Source: Parachlamydiales bacterium (GTDB lineage: Bacteria; Chlamydiota; Chlamydiia; Chlamydiales; Parachlamydiaceae). Taken from it: DNA of 36,523 nucleotides. This document shows positions 7,521 through 14,637 of this stretch, piece after piece; position 1 is the stretch's first letter, and the number at the start of each line of letters is the position of its first letter. The DNA is taken from assembly GCA_020051235.1 (NCBI GenBank), contig JAGVJG010000047.1:1-36523 (forward strand). Direction: 5' to 3'. The position numbers and the translations under genes are program-made. The notes beneath the pieces were generated by a model. That model was not told where the DNA came from, did no database searches, and saw only the letters and a list, made by a program, of their open reading frames with translations.

Positions 7521-8449
7521 TATTTGGCTCCCTCTTTAATCGCGTTAATGAAGTCGGGATAAAAGTGTTTATTAGGGACGTGGCCATAGCCTTCGAGAAG
7601 ATGGAATTTGGAATGGGGAATGAGTCGAGCGAGCGTTTCGCCATGTATAGGCAAAAGAATTGGGTCTTCAGTTCCATGTAGAACAGTGGTTGGATGGGTG
7701 ACTTTAGCAGGAGCTTCTAAAATCATATCGAAAGATAACCGAATAGCATCAAGGTGATTAGTGAGGGATTCAGGGTGAATGCATCGTTTAAGAAATTCTG
7801 TGTGGAGCTCCCGGTAGCGCTCTTCATCAAAAGGAGTTTTTCTGCCGTTAAGGATTGCCCAACATTCTACTCTTTGATCTAGTGCTTCTTCGAATGATTT
7901 GGGAGCCTTTGTTAAGAACTTTTGCATCCACGCGAGATACTCATCTGTAGGTCGTGGAAGCGTTATTCCAGTGGAAGGAAGCTCATCAAAAGCAAGAGAG
8001 CAAGGACGCATATCGCTTGAAGTTGAAATGAGAGTAAGTGCAATAACTCTATCTGGATAATGAATAGAAAGGAGTTCAGCAACACATCCTCCCATTGATA
8101 AGCTACAGAGATGAGCTTTATCAACCTCTAGATAATCTAAGATAGCCACGCCATCTTTTGCCATATCCAGCAAATCATAAGGCTCTTTCTTAAAGTCTAC
8201 ACAAGTTGACAATCCAGTATCTCTTTGATCGTAACGAATGACATAAAATCCTTCATTTGCGAGGGCTTCACAAAACTCCGTAGGCCAAAGAATGCCTTGG
8301 GCAAAGCCCCCCATAATAAGTAAAACAGAGGGATCTTTCTTATCTCCAAATGTCTCTATCCAGGTTTTCATCCTAGCCGTTTCAACCACCTGGCCTTGTG
8401 CAAATAAATTAACAAAAGCGATAAGAAAGAAGCTAAATAACTTATACAT
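7520..8449 (-). CDS. Exported alpha/beta-hydrolase
   Basis: The 309-residue protein has a leader (MYKLFSFFLIAFVNLFAQGQ) and a full alpha/beta-hydrolase domain. The oxyanion region is LLIMGGFAQG (43-52), the RYDQRDTGLS motif at 72-81 is typical of the proline iminopeptidase/DhaA-like group, and the nucleophile elbow is HLCSLSMGGC with Ser118. The elbow has Ser in place of the usual first Gly. The acid (LHGTEDPILL) and histidine (GYGHVPNKHF) follow near the C-terminus. Esterase, peptidase or dehalogenase-type chemistry cannot be separated by eye. It is upstream of the LRR gene in the same unit. A -10-like TATACT lies 9 nt before the ATG. Confidence 0.85.
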   Translation of the reverse strand: MYKLFSFFLIAFVNLFAQGQVVETARMKTWIETFGDKKDPSVLLIMGGFAQGILWPTEFCEALANEGFYVIRYDQRDTGLSTCVDFKKEPYDLLDMAKDGVAILDYLEVDKAHLCSLSMGGCVAELLSIHYPDRVIALTLISTSSDMRPCSLAFDELPSTGITLPRPTDEYLAWMQKFLTKAPKSFEEALDQRVECWAILNGRKTPFDEERYRELHTEFLKRCIHPESLTNHLDAIRLSFDMILEAPAKVTHPTTVLHGTEDPILLPIHGETLARLIPHSKFHLLEGYGHVPNKHFYPDFINAIKEGAK

Positions 8450-8465
8450 AGGCGTACAAGTATAG

Positions 8466-8879
8466 CTAAAGGTCTTTTTTTAAGTAGATAAAACTTAAAT
8501 TTTTAATATAGTTATCGCGTTTAAGCTCTATTTTAAAACCTAAATTTTGATAGAACTCGGGGGCTTGAAAACTCATGGTTTCGACAAAAGCAAAAGAACA
8601 GCCTTTCAATTTTCCATATTCAAATACGTGGACCATAAGCTTCGAAGCGTAACCCTTATTTCTATAAGCAGGGGGAGTAAAAACATATTTTATATGAAGC
8701 TGCCCCCAAAAGAGCTGAACAACCACAACACTTAACAACTTTTTATCATCCCTCAGTTCAAATACTAAGGGCGAGGTTTCAAGACCATCTATTCCCGTAA
8801 CAGTAATGGCATTTTCCTTAAAACCTTCGTAAATTTCTTGTTTTAACTTATCCGTTAACGTCGTTTCATTTATGTACAT
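8466..8879 (-). CDS. GNAT-family N-acetyltransferase
   Basis: The 137-residue protein has the GNAT acetyl-CoA motif A: VFTPPAYRNKGYASKLMVHV with the Q/RxxGxA-type pyrophosphate loop RNKGYA near residues 92-97. It also has the motif B segment APEFYQNLGFKIE near 108-125. It transfers an acetyl group from acetyl-CoA to an unknown amine. The length fits single-domain GNATs. It is encoded directly upstream of the hydrolase with a 16-nt gap, and is divergent from the first MYND-like gene at 8920. The upstream region has no Shine-Dalgarno sequence. Confidence 0.85.
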   Translation of the reverse strand: MYINETTLTDKLKQEIYEGFKENAITVTGIDGLETSPLVFELRDDKKLLSVVVVQLFWGQLHIKYVFTPPAYRNKGYASKLMVHVFEYGKLKGCSFAFVETMSFQAPEFYQNLGFKIELKRDNYIKNLSFIYLKKDL

Positions 8880-8919
8880 AATTAAAGATTAAAAAATTTG
8901 AATTTTAAAGGAGAGAGAA

Positions 8920-9477
8920 ATGAGCATTGCTCCCTATGCCTTTTGTCATTTTTGTGAAAAATGTTTGGTAGATAAAGAAACAATTTTAATGGATTTAGAC
9001 AATAAGAGGGTTGGGACTATTTTTAAATTAACTCCTTGTGGTCGATGTCAGGTGGTTTTATATTGCGATGACTGTAGCTCGAAGAAGTTAAGCCAACATC
9101 AGATACATTGCTTTCCAACAACTGAAATTTTATCGACCGTTCTTTTAGACAACACTTTAAAATTTCACTTTCCTTCCGTTTTGATGAAATTTCCGGATGC
9201 AGCGTTCTTCGTGGAACTTGGATATGTCCTCATGATCATCAATCTATCAGCTGAAGGAAAGCCTGTAGTTGAAAATGAACGATATTCATTGGCTCAAGAT
9301 AGAGCTTTCAGTCAGATAAGGCGCCTTGTAAAAATGGATGAATCAGGCGCGTTATATAAACTAGTAAACGAGAATAAAAAAGACCTCGTTGTAAGTGTCG
9401 CATTGAACTGGACACTAAGCGACAGATTCCTCCATATTTCCAATTATTTATATAAGGTATGCAAAAAGGCGGGATAA
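8920..9477 (+). CDS. MYND-like zinc-finger protein, paralogue 1
   Basis: The 185-residue protein carries an N-terminal zinc-finger arrangement close to the eukaryotic MYND pattern: C9-x2-C12, C40-x2-C43, C49-x2-C52, H60-x3-C64. The sequence PCGRCQVVLYCDDC forms the core. The remaining 120 residues form an unknown domain shared with the two paralogues at 9477 and 10617, including the DLVVSV stretch and a YKVCKK-type C-terminus. MYND fingers bind proline-rich peptides in eukaryotic regulators and are rare in bacteria, so a host-directed role is a reasonable inference. A strong ribosome-binding site (AAAGGAGAGAG) precedes the ATG. The stop overlaps the next paralogue by 1 nt. Confidence 0.75.
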   Translation: MSIAPYAFCHFCEKCLVDKETILMDLDNKRVGTIFKLTPCGRCQVVLYCDDCSSKKLSQHQIHCFPTTEILSTVLLDNTLKFHFPSVLMKFPDAAFFVELGYVLMIINLSAEGKPVVENERYSLAQDRAFSQIRRLVKMDESGALYKLVNENKKDLVVSVALNWTLSDRFLHISNYLYKVCKKAG

Positions 9478-10151
9478 TGTTTGGGGTATATAACTTTTGT
9501 TATCGTTGCGAAAGAGTCAACTCAGCTCATTCTGTCAAAGACCTAGAAGGAAAGCCGATACAAACCGTTTTCAAATTAAGGCCCTGTGGCAGCTGTGAAA
9601 TGGTTTTATTTTGCGAAGAATGTGAAGTGAAAGGATTGAATACTCATAAAGCAACTTGCCTTGCTTCTAAGTCTATTTTATCTAAAGAAATCTTGGATAA
9701 AACCATCGAGGTTCATTTTCCACATATGCTGGTTGATATGCACAATACTTTTATAGATCCCGATTTGGAACATAAATACCTTCCTTCAAAATTGCTGGGT
9801 ACCTATGTGCAACCTGCGCCTGTTCTTGCTGATGCAAAAGCGGCGTTAGAAAAAGTATTTTTCATTTTGTACATAAATGTGAAAGGAAAAAATGCTATTA
9901 GCTCAGATAAAGGCTTCGAGCTCTTTGAAGATAAAGTTGTTTCCATCTATGGAAAAGGAACGGTAATTCCACCTCCCAATTTTCACTATACAGAGCGAGC
10001 TCGTCGCTTCTTTGAAATTGAAAAAAAAACTTTAGAAGAACGTCCGAATGATTTAGTGATTTCTGTTCGACTTAATACTGAGGATGAAGAAAAGCGATGG
10101 CCCGATTATATTGCAATCTATCTTTTTAAAATTTGCCAACGTGAGGCCTAG
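9477..10151 (+). CDS. MYND-like zinc-finger protein, paralogue 2
   Basis: ATG 9477 overlaps the stop of paralogue 1 (TAATG) and gives MFGVYNFCYRCERV, aligned with the starts of the other two copies; an upstream in-frame ATG at 9459 is less likely. The 224-residue product has zinc ligands C8-x2-C11, C37-x2-C40, C46-x2-C49 and H57-x3-C61. It carries an insertion of about 45 residues relative to paralogue 1 after position 90, and ends with the shared DLVISV...FKICQREA. Substrate or partner is unknown. It is translationally coupled to paralogue 1 and converges, with 4 nt overlap, on the Inc-like gene at 10148. An effector role is inferred only from the eukaryote-like finger. Confidence 0.75.
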   Translation: MFGVYNFCYRCERVNSAHSVKDLEGKPIQTVFKLRPCGSCEMVLFCEECEVKGLNTHKATCLASKSILSKEILDKTIEVHFPHMLVDMHNTFIDPDLEHKYLPSKLLGTYVQPAPVLADAKAALEKVFFILYINVKGKNAISSDKGFELFEDKVVSIYGKGTVIPPPNFHYTERARRFFEIEKKTLEERPNDLVISVRLNTEDEEKRWPDYIAIYLFKICQREA

Positions 10152-10519
10152 ACCGCTTTTCTTCGCTCTTCCCATTCTTTCTTAATGGTAAGCAAAAGGT
10201 CTTCTTTTTCCTTATATATTTTTTCGAAATTAATGGTGGCAGAAATAGGTAAGGCGACAAGTAATCCTCCTACAACAATAGCCAACATGAAAGCTCCAAT
10301 TATAATTGGCCAGGCTACAGAACAAATGGCGAGAATAGAACAAGTTACTAATGCAATAAGCGCTACAGTTACAATTGCAATGACGACCTGTTTTTTACCG
10401 TCTAGGATTTTATCTTCAATTTTTTCAAATTGACGATCATATTTTTGTTGAATTTCAGGATTTATATTTCTGTATATAGCTAGATCATAAGCTATTCCTG
10501 AGCCTGTAACGGTCGACAT
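10148..10519 (-). CDS. Bilobed membrane protein, candidate inclusion membrane (Inc) protein 1
   Basis: The 123-residue protein has a polar N-terminus of about 42 residues, then two adjacent hydrophobic helices with a short turn (QVVIAIVTVALIALVTCSIL / AWPIIIGAFMLAIVVGGLLV), and a charged coiled tail. This bilobed hydrophobic hairpin is the hallmark of chlamydial Inc proteins, which type III secretion inserts into the inclusion membrane. No sequence family can be named, and the motif is only suggestive. A second copy with the same W-P-I turn is at 11136-11525. Both lie tail-to-tail with a MYND-like gene, forming a repeated two-gene arrangement. Confidence 0.65.
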   Translation of the reverse strand: MSTVTGSGIAYDLAIYRNINPEIQQKYDRQFEKIEDKILDGKKQVVIAIVTVALIALVTCSILAICSVAWPIIIGAFMLAIVVGGLLVALPISATINFEKIYKEKEDLLLTIKKEWEERRKAV

Positions 10520-10616
10520 ACATACCTACATTTTATAATAATAATTATAACTAATCTCTATTGGATTTTTATTAAGATTGCGTGCATTTTATATTAATTA
10601 TTTTCATAGGAACCTT

Positions 10617-11129
10617 ATGGCAATTGCTCCGTTTCCTTTTTGCTATCATTGTGAACGAGTCTTTTCTAATGAGTCTCTATTGGATCTCAGCGATAACCAG
10701 GTAAAAACAGCCGATCACGAAGTGACGTGTGAAATATGCGAAAGCGCCCCTTTTTGTGAGACCTGTAATGATACATATTTAAGTGAACACAAAGATCTTT
10801 GTGTAAAAACAAAAACTATTTCTGGCCATAACCTTGATAAGATTTTTAAATTAAATTTTAAAACTGTTTTAGGTATGGATTCAGCAACGGGATTTCCTCT
10901 TTTTCAAGCAAAAAACTTACTTCGGAAAGGGGAAATATTATTTCCTCTTAATTTAGTTGATGGAAATTATGTATTAAATGGACCCATAGGATTCCATCAA
11001 TCGAATTTACCTCTTTCAGAAATACAAGAATGGCTTCAAGAGAGAATTGGAGATGATCTTATTGTTAAATTTTATTCTTCGGATACACTTTCGCTTCGAC
11101 ACTACAAAATCTGTCAAATTTTGGAGTAA
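10617..11129 (+). CDS. MYND-like zinc-finger protein, paralogue 3
   Basis: ATG 10617 is preferred over the longer frame from 10578 because it is preceded by AGGA and gives MAIAPFPFCYHCERV, nearly the same as paralogue 1. The 170-residue product keeps all eight zinc ligands: C9-x2-C12, C38-x2-C41, C47-x2-C50 and H58-x3-C62. The C-terminal part is shorter, but the DLIVKF...HYKICQ ending is retained. It is divergent from the Inc-like gene at 10148 and convergent, 6 nt apart, with the second Inc-like gene. Sequence divergence from the other two copies is considerable, so the duplication is not recent. Confidence 0.75.
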   Translation: MAIAPFPFCYHCERVFSNESLLDLSDNQVKTADHEVTCEICESAPFCETCNDTYLSEHKDLCVKTKTISGHNLDKIFKLNFKTVLGMDSATGFPLFQAKNLLRKGEILFPLNLVDGNYVLNGPIGFHQSNLPLSEIQEWLQERIGDDLIVKFYSSDTLSLRHYKICQILE

Positions 11130-11135
11130 TTGCTC

Positions 11136-11525
11136 TTAATCATAATATTCGAAACTTGAAGCATAGTCACGCGCTTGCTTGTCGAATTTATCCTGTATTG
11201 CTTCCACATCATAATCTTTAATAGTACAAGAAAGAATTGAAAGTGAGACTATTAGACCTACACAGGCCGCAAGTGCCATAATGCATAGAGAAATAGGCCA
11301 CGTAAAAATGAGAAGCGCGAGTCCTAAGGCAACAAGCGATACTATTCCTACAATAGAAAGAACTCCAATGACTTTATTTTTAAGACTTTTACGGGCGTCC
11401 TCAATCTCCGGCTGATGAGCGTTCGCTAATCTACTAAACTCGAAATCGTAGCGGTTATTCCAATTCACACTATTTACATGAGCACGTTGCTCTCTTGCGA
11501 CAGGATCGATTATTTCTCCAAACAT
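11136..11525 (-). CDS. Bilobed membrane protein, candidate inclusion membrane (Inc) protein 2
   Basis: The 129-residue protein repeats the architecture of the one at 10148: a polar N-terminus of about 50 residues, two hydrophobic helices in tandem (VIGVLSIVGIVSLVALGLAL / WPISLCIMALAACVGLIVSL) and a charged tail (VEAIQDKFDKQARDY). The W-P-I turn between the helices is shared. Chlamydial Inc proteins show this layout, so type III-dependent insertion into the inclusion membrane is a fair but unproven inference. A TAAAAT hexamer lies 6 nt before its ATG on the minus strand. Its 3' end faces MYND-like paralogue 3. Confidence 0.65.
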   Translation of the reverse strand: MFGEIIDPVAREQRAHVNSVNWNNRYDFEFSRLANAHQPEIEDARKSLKNKVIGVLSIVGIVSLVALGLALLIFTWPISLCIMALAACVGLIVSLSILSCTIKDYDVEAIQDKFDKQARDYASSFEYYD

Positions 11526-11767
11526 TTTTATATTTTAAAAAATACATTTAAAGTTTCGATTAAAATCGTATCAAGAAAGCAACAAGATCACTTTCAAAAG
11601 TTATGAATACTCGTTAAACAATCTATGAACAGGGCTTTTCGTAGGTAAAAGGGGTGGTTATCGACGTTTCCACACCCTTCTAAGAAGAAGAATATTTACT
11701 TATATATAATATATCTTCTTATTAAGAGAGTGTGGAAAGTTTAATAAGTAATGTTCATACTTTCAAG
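11526..11767. other. 242-nt intergenic region before the orphan gene
   Basis: The region separates the divergent Inc-like gene and the orphan gene at 11768. It holds the palindrome at 11667-11738, an AACAGGG...TTTTC segment at 11628-11640 that recurs at 13012, and a six-codon reading frame at 11751-11771 that overlaps the start codon at 11768. No RNA gene was recognised. Confidence 0.6.
11667..11738. repeat. 72-nt imperfect palindrome, copy 1
   Basis: TTTCCACAC at 11667-11675 pairs with GTGTGGAAA at 11730-11738, and the pairing continues inward through CTTCTAAGAAGAAG and its counterpart (CTTCTTATTAAGAG), giving arms of about 28 nt around an AT-only loop containing TATAAT (11705-11710). A related palindrome with the same ends lies at 13040-13109. 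The two copies flank the orphan gene, each just upstream of a start codon. Confidence 0.8.
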
Positions 11768-13012
11768 ATGAACGCTTTTCGCGAATTAGTTAGACGCGCA
11801 TACCCTTCTGAACAGGATTATTCACAACTTCATCAAAAGCTTGATCAATACCCTTTATGTTATGACTTTGTTCATGAGTTGGAAGATAACCCGCATGATA
11901 ATCATTTCTTTGAACAATCGGATTGGCCTTATTTAGCCTTAAATGCTGTAAGGCTTAATAAATTGAGCAAGGCAACTTTTGCAACATTGATGGGATGGTG
12001 GGTTCTCTTTCAAGACTTTGTTCCGCGAAAGAGAGTTTGGATGCCTTTATTTAATGAAAAAGAAATAGAGGCCGAAACTTTTCGAGTTTTGTACCGTGCC
12101 CTAAAGACAAACGAAAATAATACACGTGTTTTTTCTGCCAAACAATTGAGACGCGCCATCTATTCGGTAAGAGGGGCGGTTAATAAAGCTATTTTGATCT
12201 ATCCCGATCGTTTAGATGAATGGAAAAAACAAAGTTTACGACCTCACATAATGGAGGGTATTTCAAAAGGCCCGCATTTAGCCCTTCTAGATCGCTTTAT
12301 GTATAAAGGGCTACCATACCGCATGTTTGTTCCATTTGAGTTAATAGAGGGTATCTTTAAGCAGAAATTTAAAGATCAGGTAATGGAACCGAACTATGTT
12401 ATTGCGTTTTCCTCAGAAAATGACATTGCAATTGGGAATCTTCAAAGAATAAGAGATGTTGTTTTACCCTTCATTGAATTTCCTCTACCCCAAGAATTGG
12501 ATAGTGCTCTATCGCCCGAGCTTGATGCGACGAGACACGATATGCCTTATCATGTTCTTTTATGCTCGGCGATCCCTCAAAATCATATTGATGCTTCCTT
12601 TTTCTTATCAGAATTAGCAAGAAGTTTGATTCGGGGAGAAGATAAAGTCAAAAATCAAGCCATTGAAAAATTTGCAAAACGTCTTAATGATCTAGAATTT
12701 ACGGTATACCGATATGATGTAAGGCATTTATTTAAACCATTTGATGAAGATGAATTAGTCCCGGCTCTTTTTTGGGTCAATTTATCTATGGTTCTTGCCC
12801 TTTCATTTAAAAAAGACGCAGCCAAGTTTGAAGTGGAATTCGCGAAAGAACTGATGCAAGCACTTTTGCCTTTAAGAATAAAGTTTGAGCAAAGCTTTTT
12901 TATTCAACTTTCTTTGATGAAAACTGCGTTGATACTTGGGTTAAAACTGTGGGGAAATCATCAAAATAATCATATGCGCCCCCTTTATCAACCGATTGCC
13001 TTCCAATTATAA
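11768..13012 (+). CDS. Orphan protein of unknown function, flanked by palindromes
   Basis: The protein is 414-426 residues depending on start. ATG 11768 gives MNAFRELVRRAYPSEQ, which parallels MSAF at the start of the next gene; GTG 11732 would extend it into the palindrome arm and is less likely. I recognise no family. It is predominantly helical, with many aromatic and basic residues (WWVLFQDFVPRKRVWMPLF near 70-90), no signal peptide and no clear transmembrane helix. A conserved-looking patch DMPYHVLLCSAIPQNHIDAS sits near residue 260. No nuclease, transposase or recombinase motif is visible. It is the only gene between the two related palindromes. Confidence 0.6.
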   Translation: MNAFRELVRRAYPSEQDYSQLHQKLDQYPLCYDFVHELEDNPHDNHFFEQSDWPYLALNAVRLNKLSKATFATLMGWWVLFQDFVPRKRVWMPLFNEKEIEAETFRVLYRALKTNENNTRVFSAKQLRRAIYSVRGAVNKAILIYPDRLDEWKKQSLRPHIMEGISKGPHLALLDRFMYKGLPYRMFVPFELIEGIFKQKFKDQVMEPNYVIAFSSENDIAIGNLQRIRDVVLPFIEFPLPQELDSALSPELDATRHDMPYHVLLCSAIPQNHIDASFFLSELARSLIRGEDKVKNQAIEKFAKRLNDLEFTVYRYDVRHLFKPFDEDELVPALFWVNLSMVLALSFKKDAAKFEVEFAKELMQALLPLRIKFEQSFFIQLSLMKTALILGLKLWGNHQNNHMRPLYQPIAFQL

Positions 13013-13039
13013 ACAGGGTTTTCACTCGTGTTGTGAACA

Positions 13040-13109
13040 TTTCCACCGTATAAGAATAAGAAGAATAAATTAGCATATATTACTTCTTCTTATATAGAGT
13101 ATGTGGAAA
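13040..13109. repeat. 70-nt imperfect palindrome, copy 2
   Basis: TTTCCAC at 13040-13046 pairs with GTGGAAA at 13103-13109; inward pairing runs through TATAAGAATAAGAAG and TTCTTCTTATATA. The ends, the purine/pyrimidine arms and the AT loop match copy 1 at 11667. It is followed 13 nt later by the start of the GlmU-like gene and is preceded by AACAGGG (13012-13018), as in copy 1. TGTAGATAA at 13111-13119 is one base off a DnaA box, which may be coincidence. Confidence 0.8.
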
Positions 13110-13122
13110 GTGTAGATAACCT

Positions 13123-13797
13123 ATGAGCGCATTCCATTTTAAAAATTTCTTTTCTTTAGAAGGCTTTCCTTTTCCCGACCTTTTTAATGATGTTGAAAAT
13201 GTTTGGGAGATTTTAAAATTGATTCATCCCTATCTTTCAAAAAAGAAATTAGGGGTTATAGAAGCCGAAGTGGCGTCGCAAGCTTATCTCATTAATCCTG
13301 AATTAATTAGCATTGGGAAGGGATCCATTGTAGAACCGGGCGCTTACATCAAAGGGCCTTGCTTGATTGGTGAAAATTGCACCATAAGACACGGGGCCTA
13401 CATCCGCGGAGATGTCATTGCTGGTAATGACGTGGTCATAGGTCATGATACTGAAGTTAAAAATGCCCTATTTTTAAATGGCTCTCATGCCGCCCATTTT
13501 GCTTATGTGGGAGATTCTATCTTAGGATCTAAAGTTAATCTGGGCGCAGGGACTAAATTGGCTAATCTTCGATTCAATAATAAAGCTATAAAAATCAATG
13601 GGATAGATACCGGTTTGCGAAAGTTTGGCTCTATCTTGGGAGACAACGTTCAAACAGGCTGTAATTCGGTTTTAAACCCCGGAACTCTAGTTGGAAAAGA
13701 CAGTGAAATTCTTCCCAATTTGAATGTGGGCGGCTTTATTGAAGCACAGTCTCGAGTGGTGGGTGATTTTTCCTTCCGCGTTCAGCCTAAAAAATGA
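13123..13797 (+). CDS. Hexapeptide-repeat (left-handed beta-helix) transferase, GlmU C-terminal-like
   Basis: The 224-residue protein has a short helical N-terminus followed, from about residue 60, by hexapeptide turns (LISIGKGSIVEPGAYIKGP, CLIGENCTIRHGAYIRGDV and on). These give a left-handed beta-helix like the acetyltransferase half of GlmU. The signature HFAYVGDSILGSKVNLGAGT near 125-145 is close to the GlmU active-site region. The uridylyltransferase half is absent. Chlamydia has a comparable stand-alone protein (CT629) beside ispA (CT628), the same order as here. A role in glucosamine-1-phosphate acetylation or another sugar-phosphate acylation is plausible but not shown. There is no Shine-Dalgarno; the palindrome at 13040 precedes it. 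Confidence 0.82.
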   Translation: MSAFHFKNFFSLEGFPFPDLFNDVENVWEILKLIHPYLSKKKLGVIEAEVASQAYLINPELISIGKGSIVEPGAYIKGPCLIGENCTIRHGAYIRGDVIAGNDVVIGHDTEVKNALFLNGSHAAHFAYVGDSILGSKVNLGAGTKLANLRFNNKAIKINGIDTGLRKFGSILGDNVQTGCNSVLNPGTLVGKDSEILPNLNVGGFIEAQSRVVGDFSFRVQPKK

Positions 13798-13812
13798 TAT
13801 GATCTCGAAATT

Positions 13813-14637
13813 ATGACCGAAACTCTTCAAAATATTTACGAAATACTTCTTCCCTATCAAAAAACCGTTGAGACCCATCTTGCTAAGCATGTTTGGCCGG
13901 CGGGATCCCTTGGAGAAGCGTGTCGTTATGCCCTCACAAATGGAGGAAAACGGTTTCGTCCTGCCATTGTTTTGATGATCGCAAACGCCCTTGGAAAATC
14001 GGAAATAATTGAACCAGCGCTAGCTATCGAATACTTTCATACCGCGTCTTTAATTGCCGATGACCTTCCTTGTATGGATGATGATAATGAAAGAAGAGGT
14101 AAACCCGCTTTACATCGCGTTTATGGAGAAGGAGTTTCCCTTCTTGCAAGCTATGCTTTAATCGCCGAAGGCTATGCTTCAATTGCGCGGGCATCAAACG
14201 ATACCAATCGAGTTAAAATGGCGCTTGAAAACGCCTCTTTCAACACTTTACTTGCGACTGAAGGGCAACATCTCGATTTATTTCCCCCTGATTTAGAAGA
14301 GAAAACAATTCGTTCAGCGCTTCAAAAGAAAACCGTATCTCTTTTTGAGATCGCTTTTGTATTTGGATGGCTTTTTGCAGACGGTGATACAAATCTTCTA
14401 CCTAAAGTAAAAGAGGCCGCACATCATTTTGGAATGGCTTTTCAAATTGCAGACGATATAGCTGACTTAAAACAAGATAAGAAGCGCCCTGAAACAGTAA
14501 ATTTAGCCCTCAAGTTAGGCCCTGAACAAGCTTTAAAAGCCTTGCAAAAAGAGAAAAAAAGCTGCCTTGAAGCATTAGAAGATCTCAATTTAAAATCATC
14601 TGAAATAGCTGAATTAGTAGAATGTTTAAGTTTTTAA
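13813..14637 (+). CDS. ispA: Polyprenyl (geranyl/farnesyl/geranylgeranyl) diphosphate synthase
   Basis: The 274-residue protein is a trans-isoprenyl diphosphate synthase. The FARM is DDLPCMDDD at residues 83-91 followed by RRGKPALH. The second Asp-rich motif is FQIADDIADLKQD (DD at 214-215), and NGGKRFRPAIVLM lies at 43-55. It condenses IPP with allylic diphosphates to give short-chain prenyl diphosphates for quinone and undecaprenyl synthesis; product length cannot be read reliably. It follows the GlmU-like gene by 15 nt and overlaps the DUF2608 gene by 16 nt, so the three form one unit. TATGAT lies 9 nt before the ATG, without a good -35. Confidence 0.93.
   Translation: MTETLQNIYEILLPYQKTVETHLAKHVWPAGSLGEACRYALTNGGKRFRPAIVLMIANALGKSEIIEPALAIEYFHTASLIADDLPCMDDDNERRGKPALHRVYGEGVSLLASYALIAEGYASIARASNDTNRVKMALENASFNTLLATEGQHLDLFPPDLEEKTIRSALQKKTVSLFEIAFVFGWLFADGDTNLLPKVKEAAHHFGMAFQIADDIADLKQDKKRPETVNLALKLGPEQALKALQKEKKSCLEALEDLNLKSSEIAELVECLSF

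Noticed and set aside
11732-11767. GTG 11732 as the start of the orphan protein
   Set aside because: It lies within the palindrome arm with the purine-rich stretch touching the codon; ATG 11768 aligns with the start of the next gene after copy 2 of the repeat.
11640-13120. A replication origin based on DnaA-box-like TGTAGATAA (13111-13119) and TTTCCACA arms
   Set aside because: Only one near-match and weak two-mismatch sites; no dnaA, dnaN or AT-rich unwinding cluster of boxes was seen.
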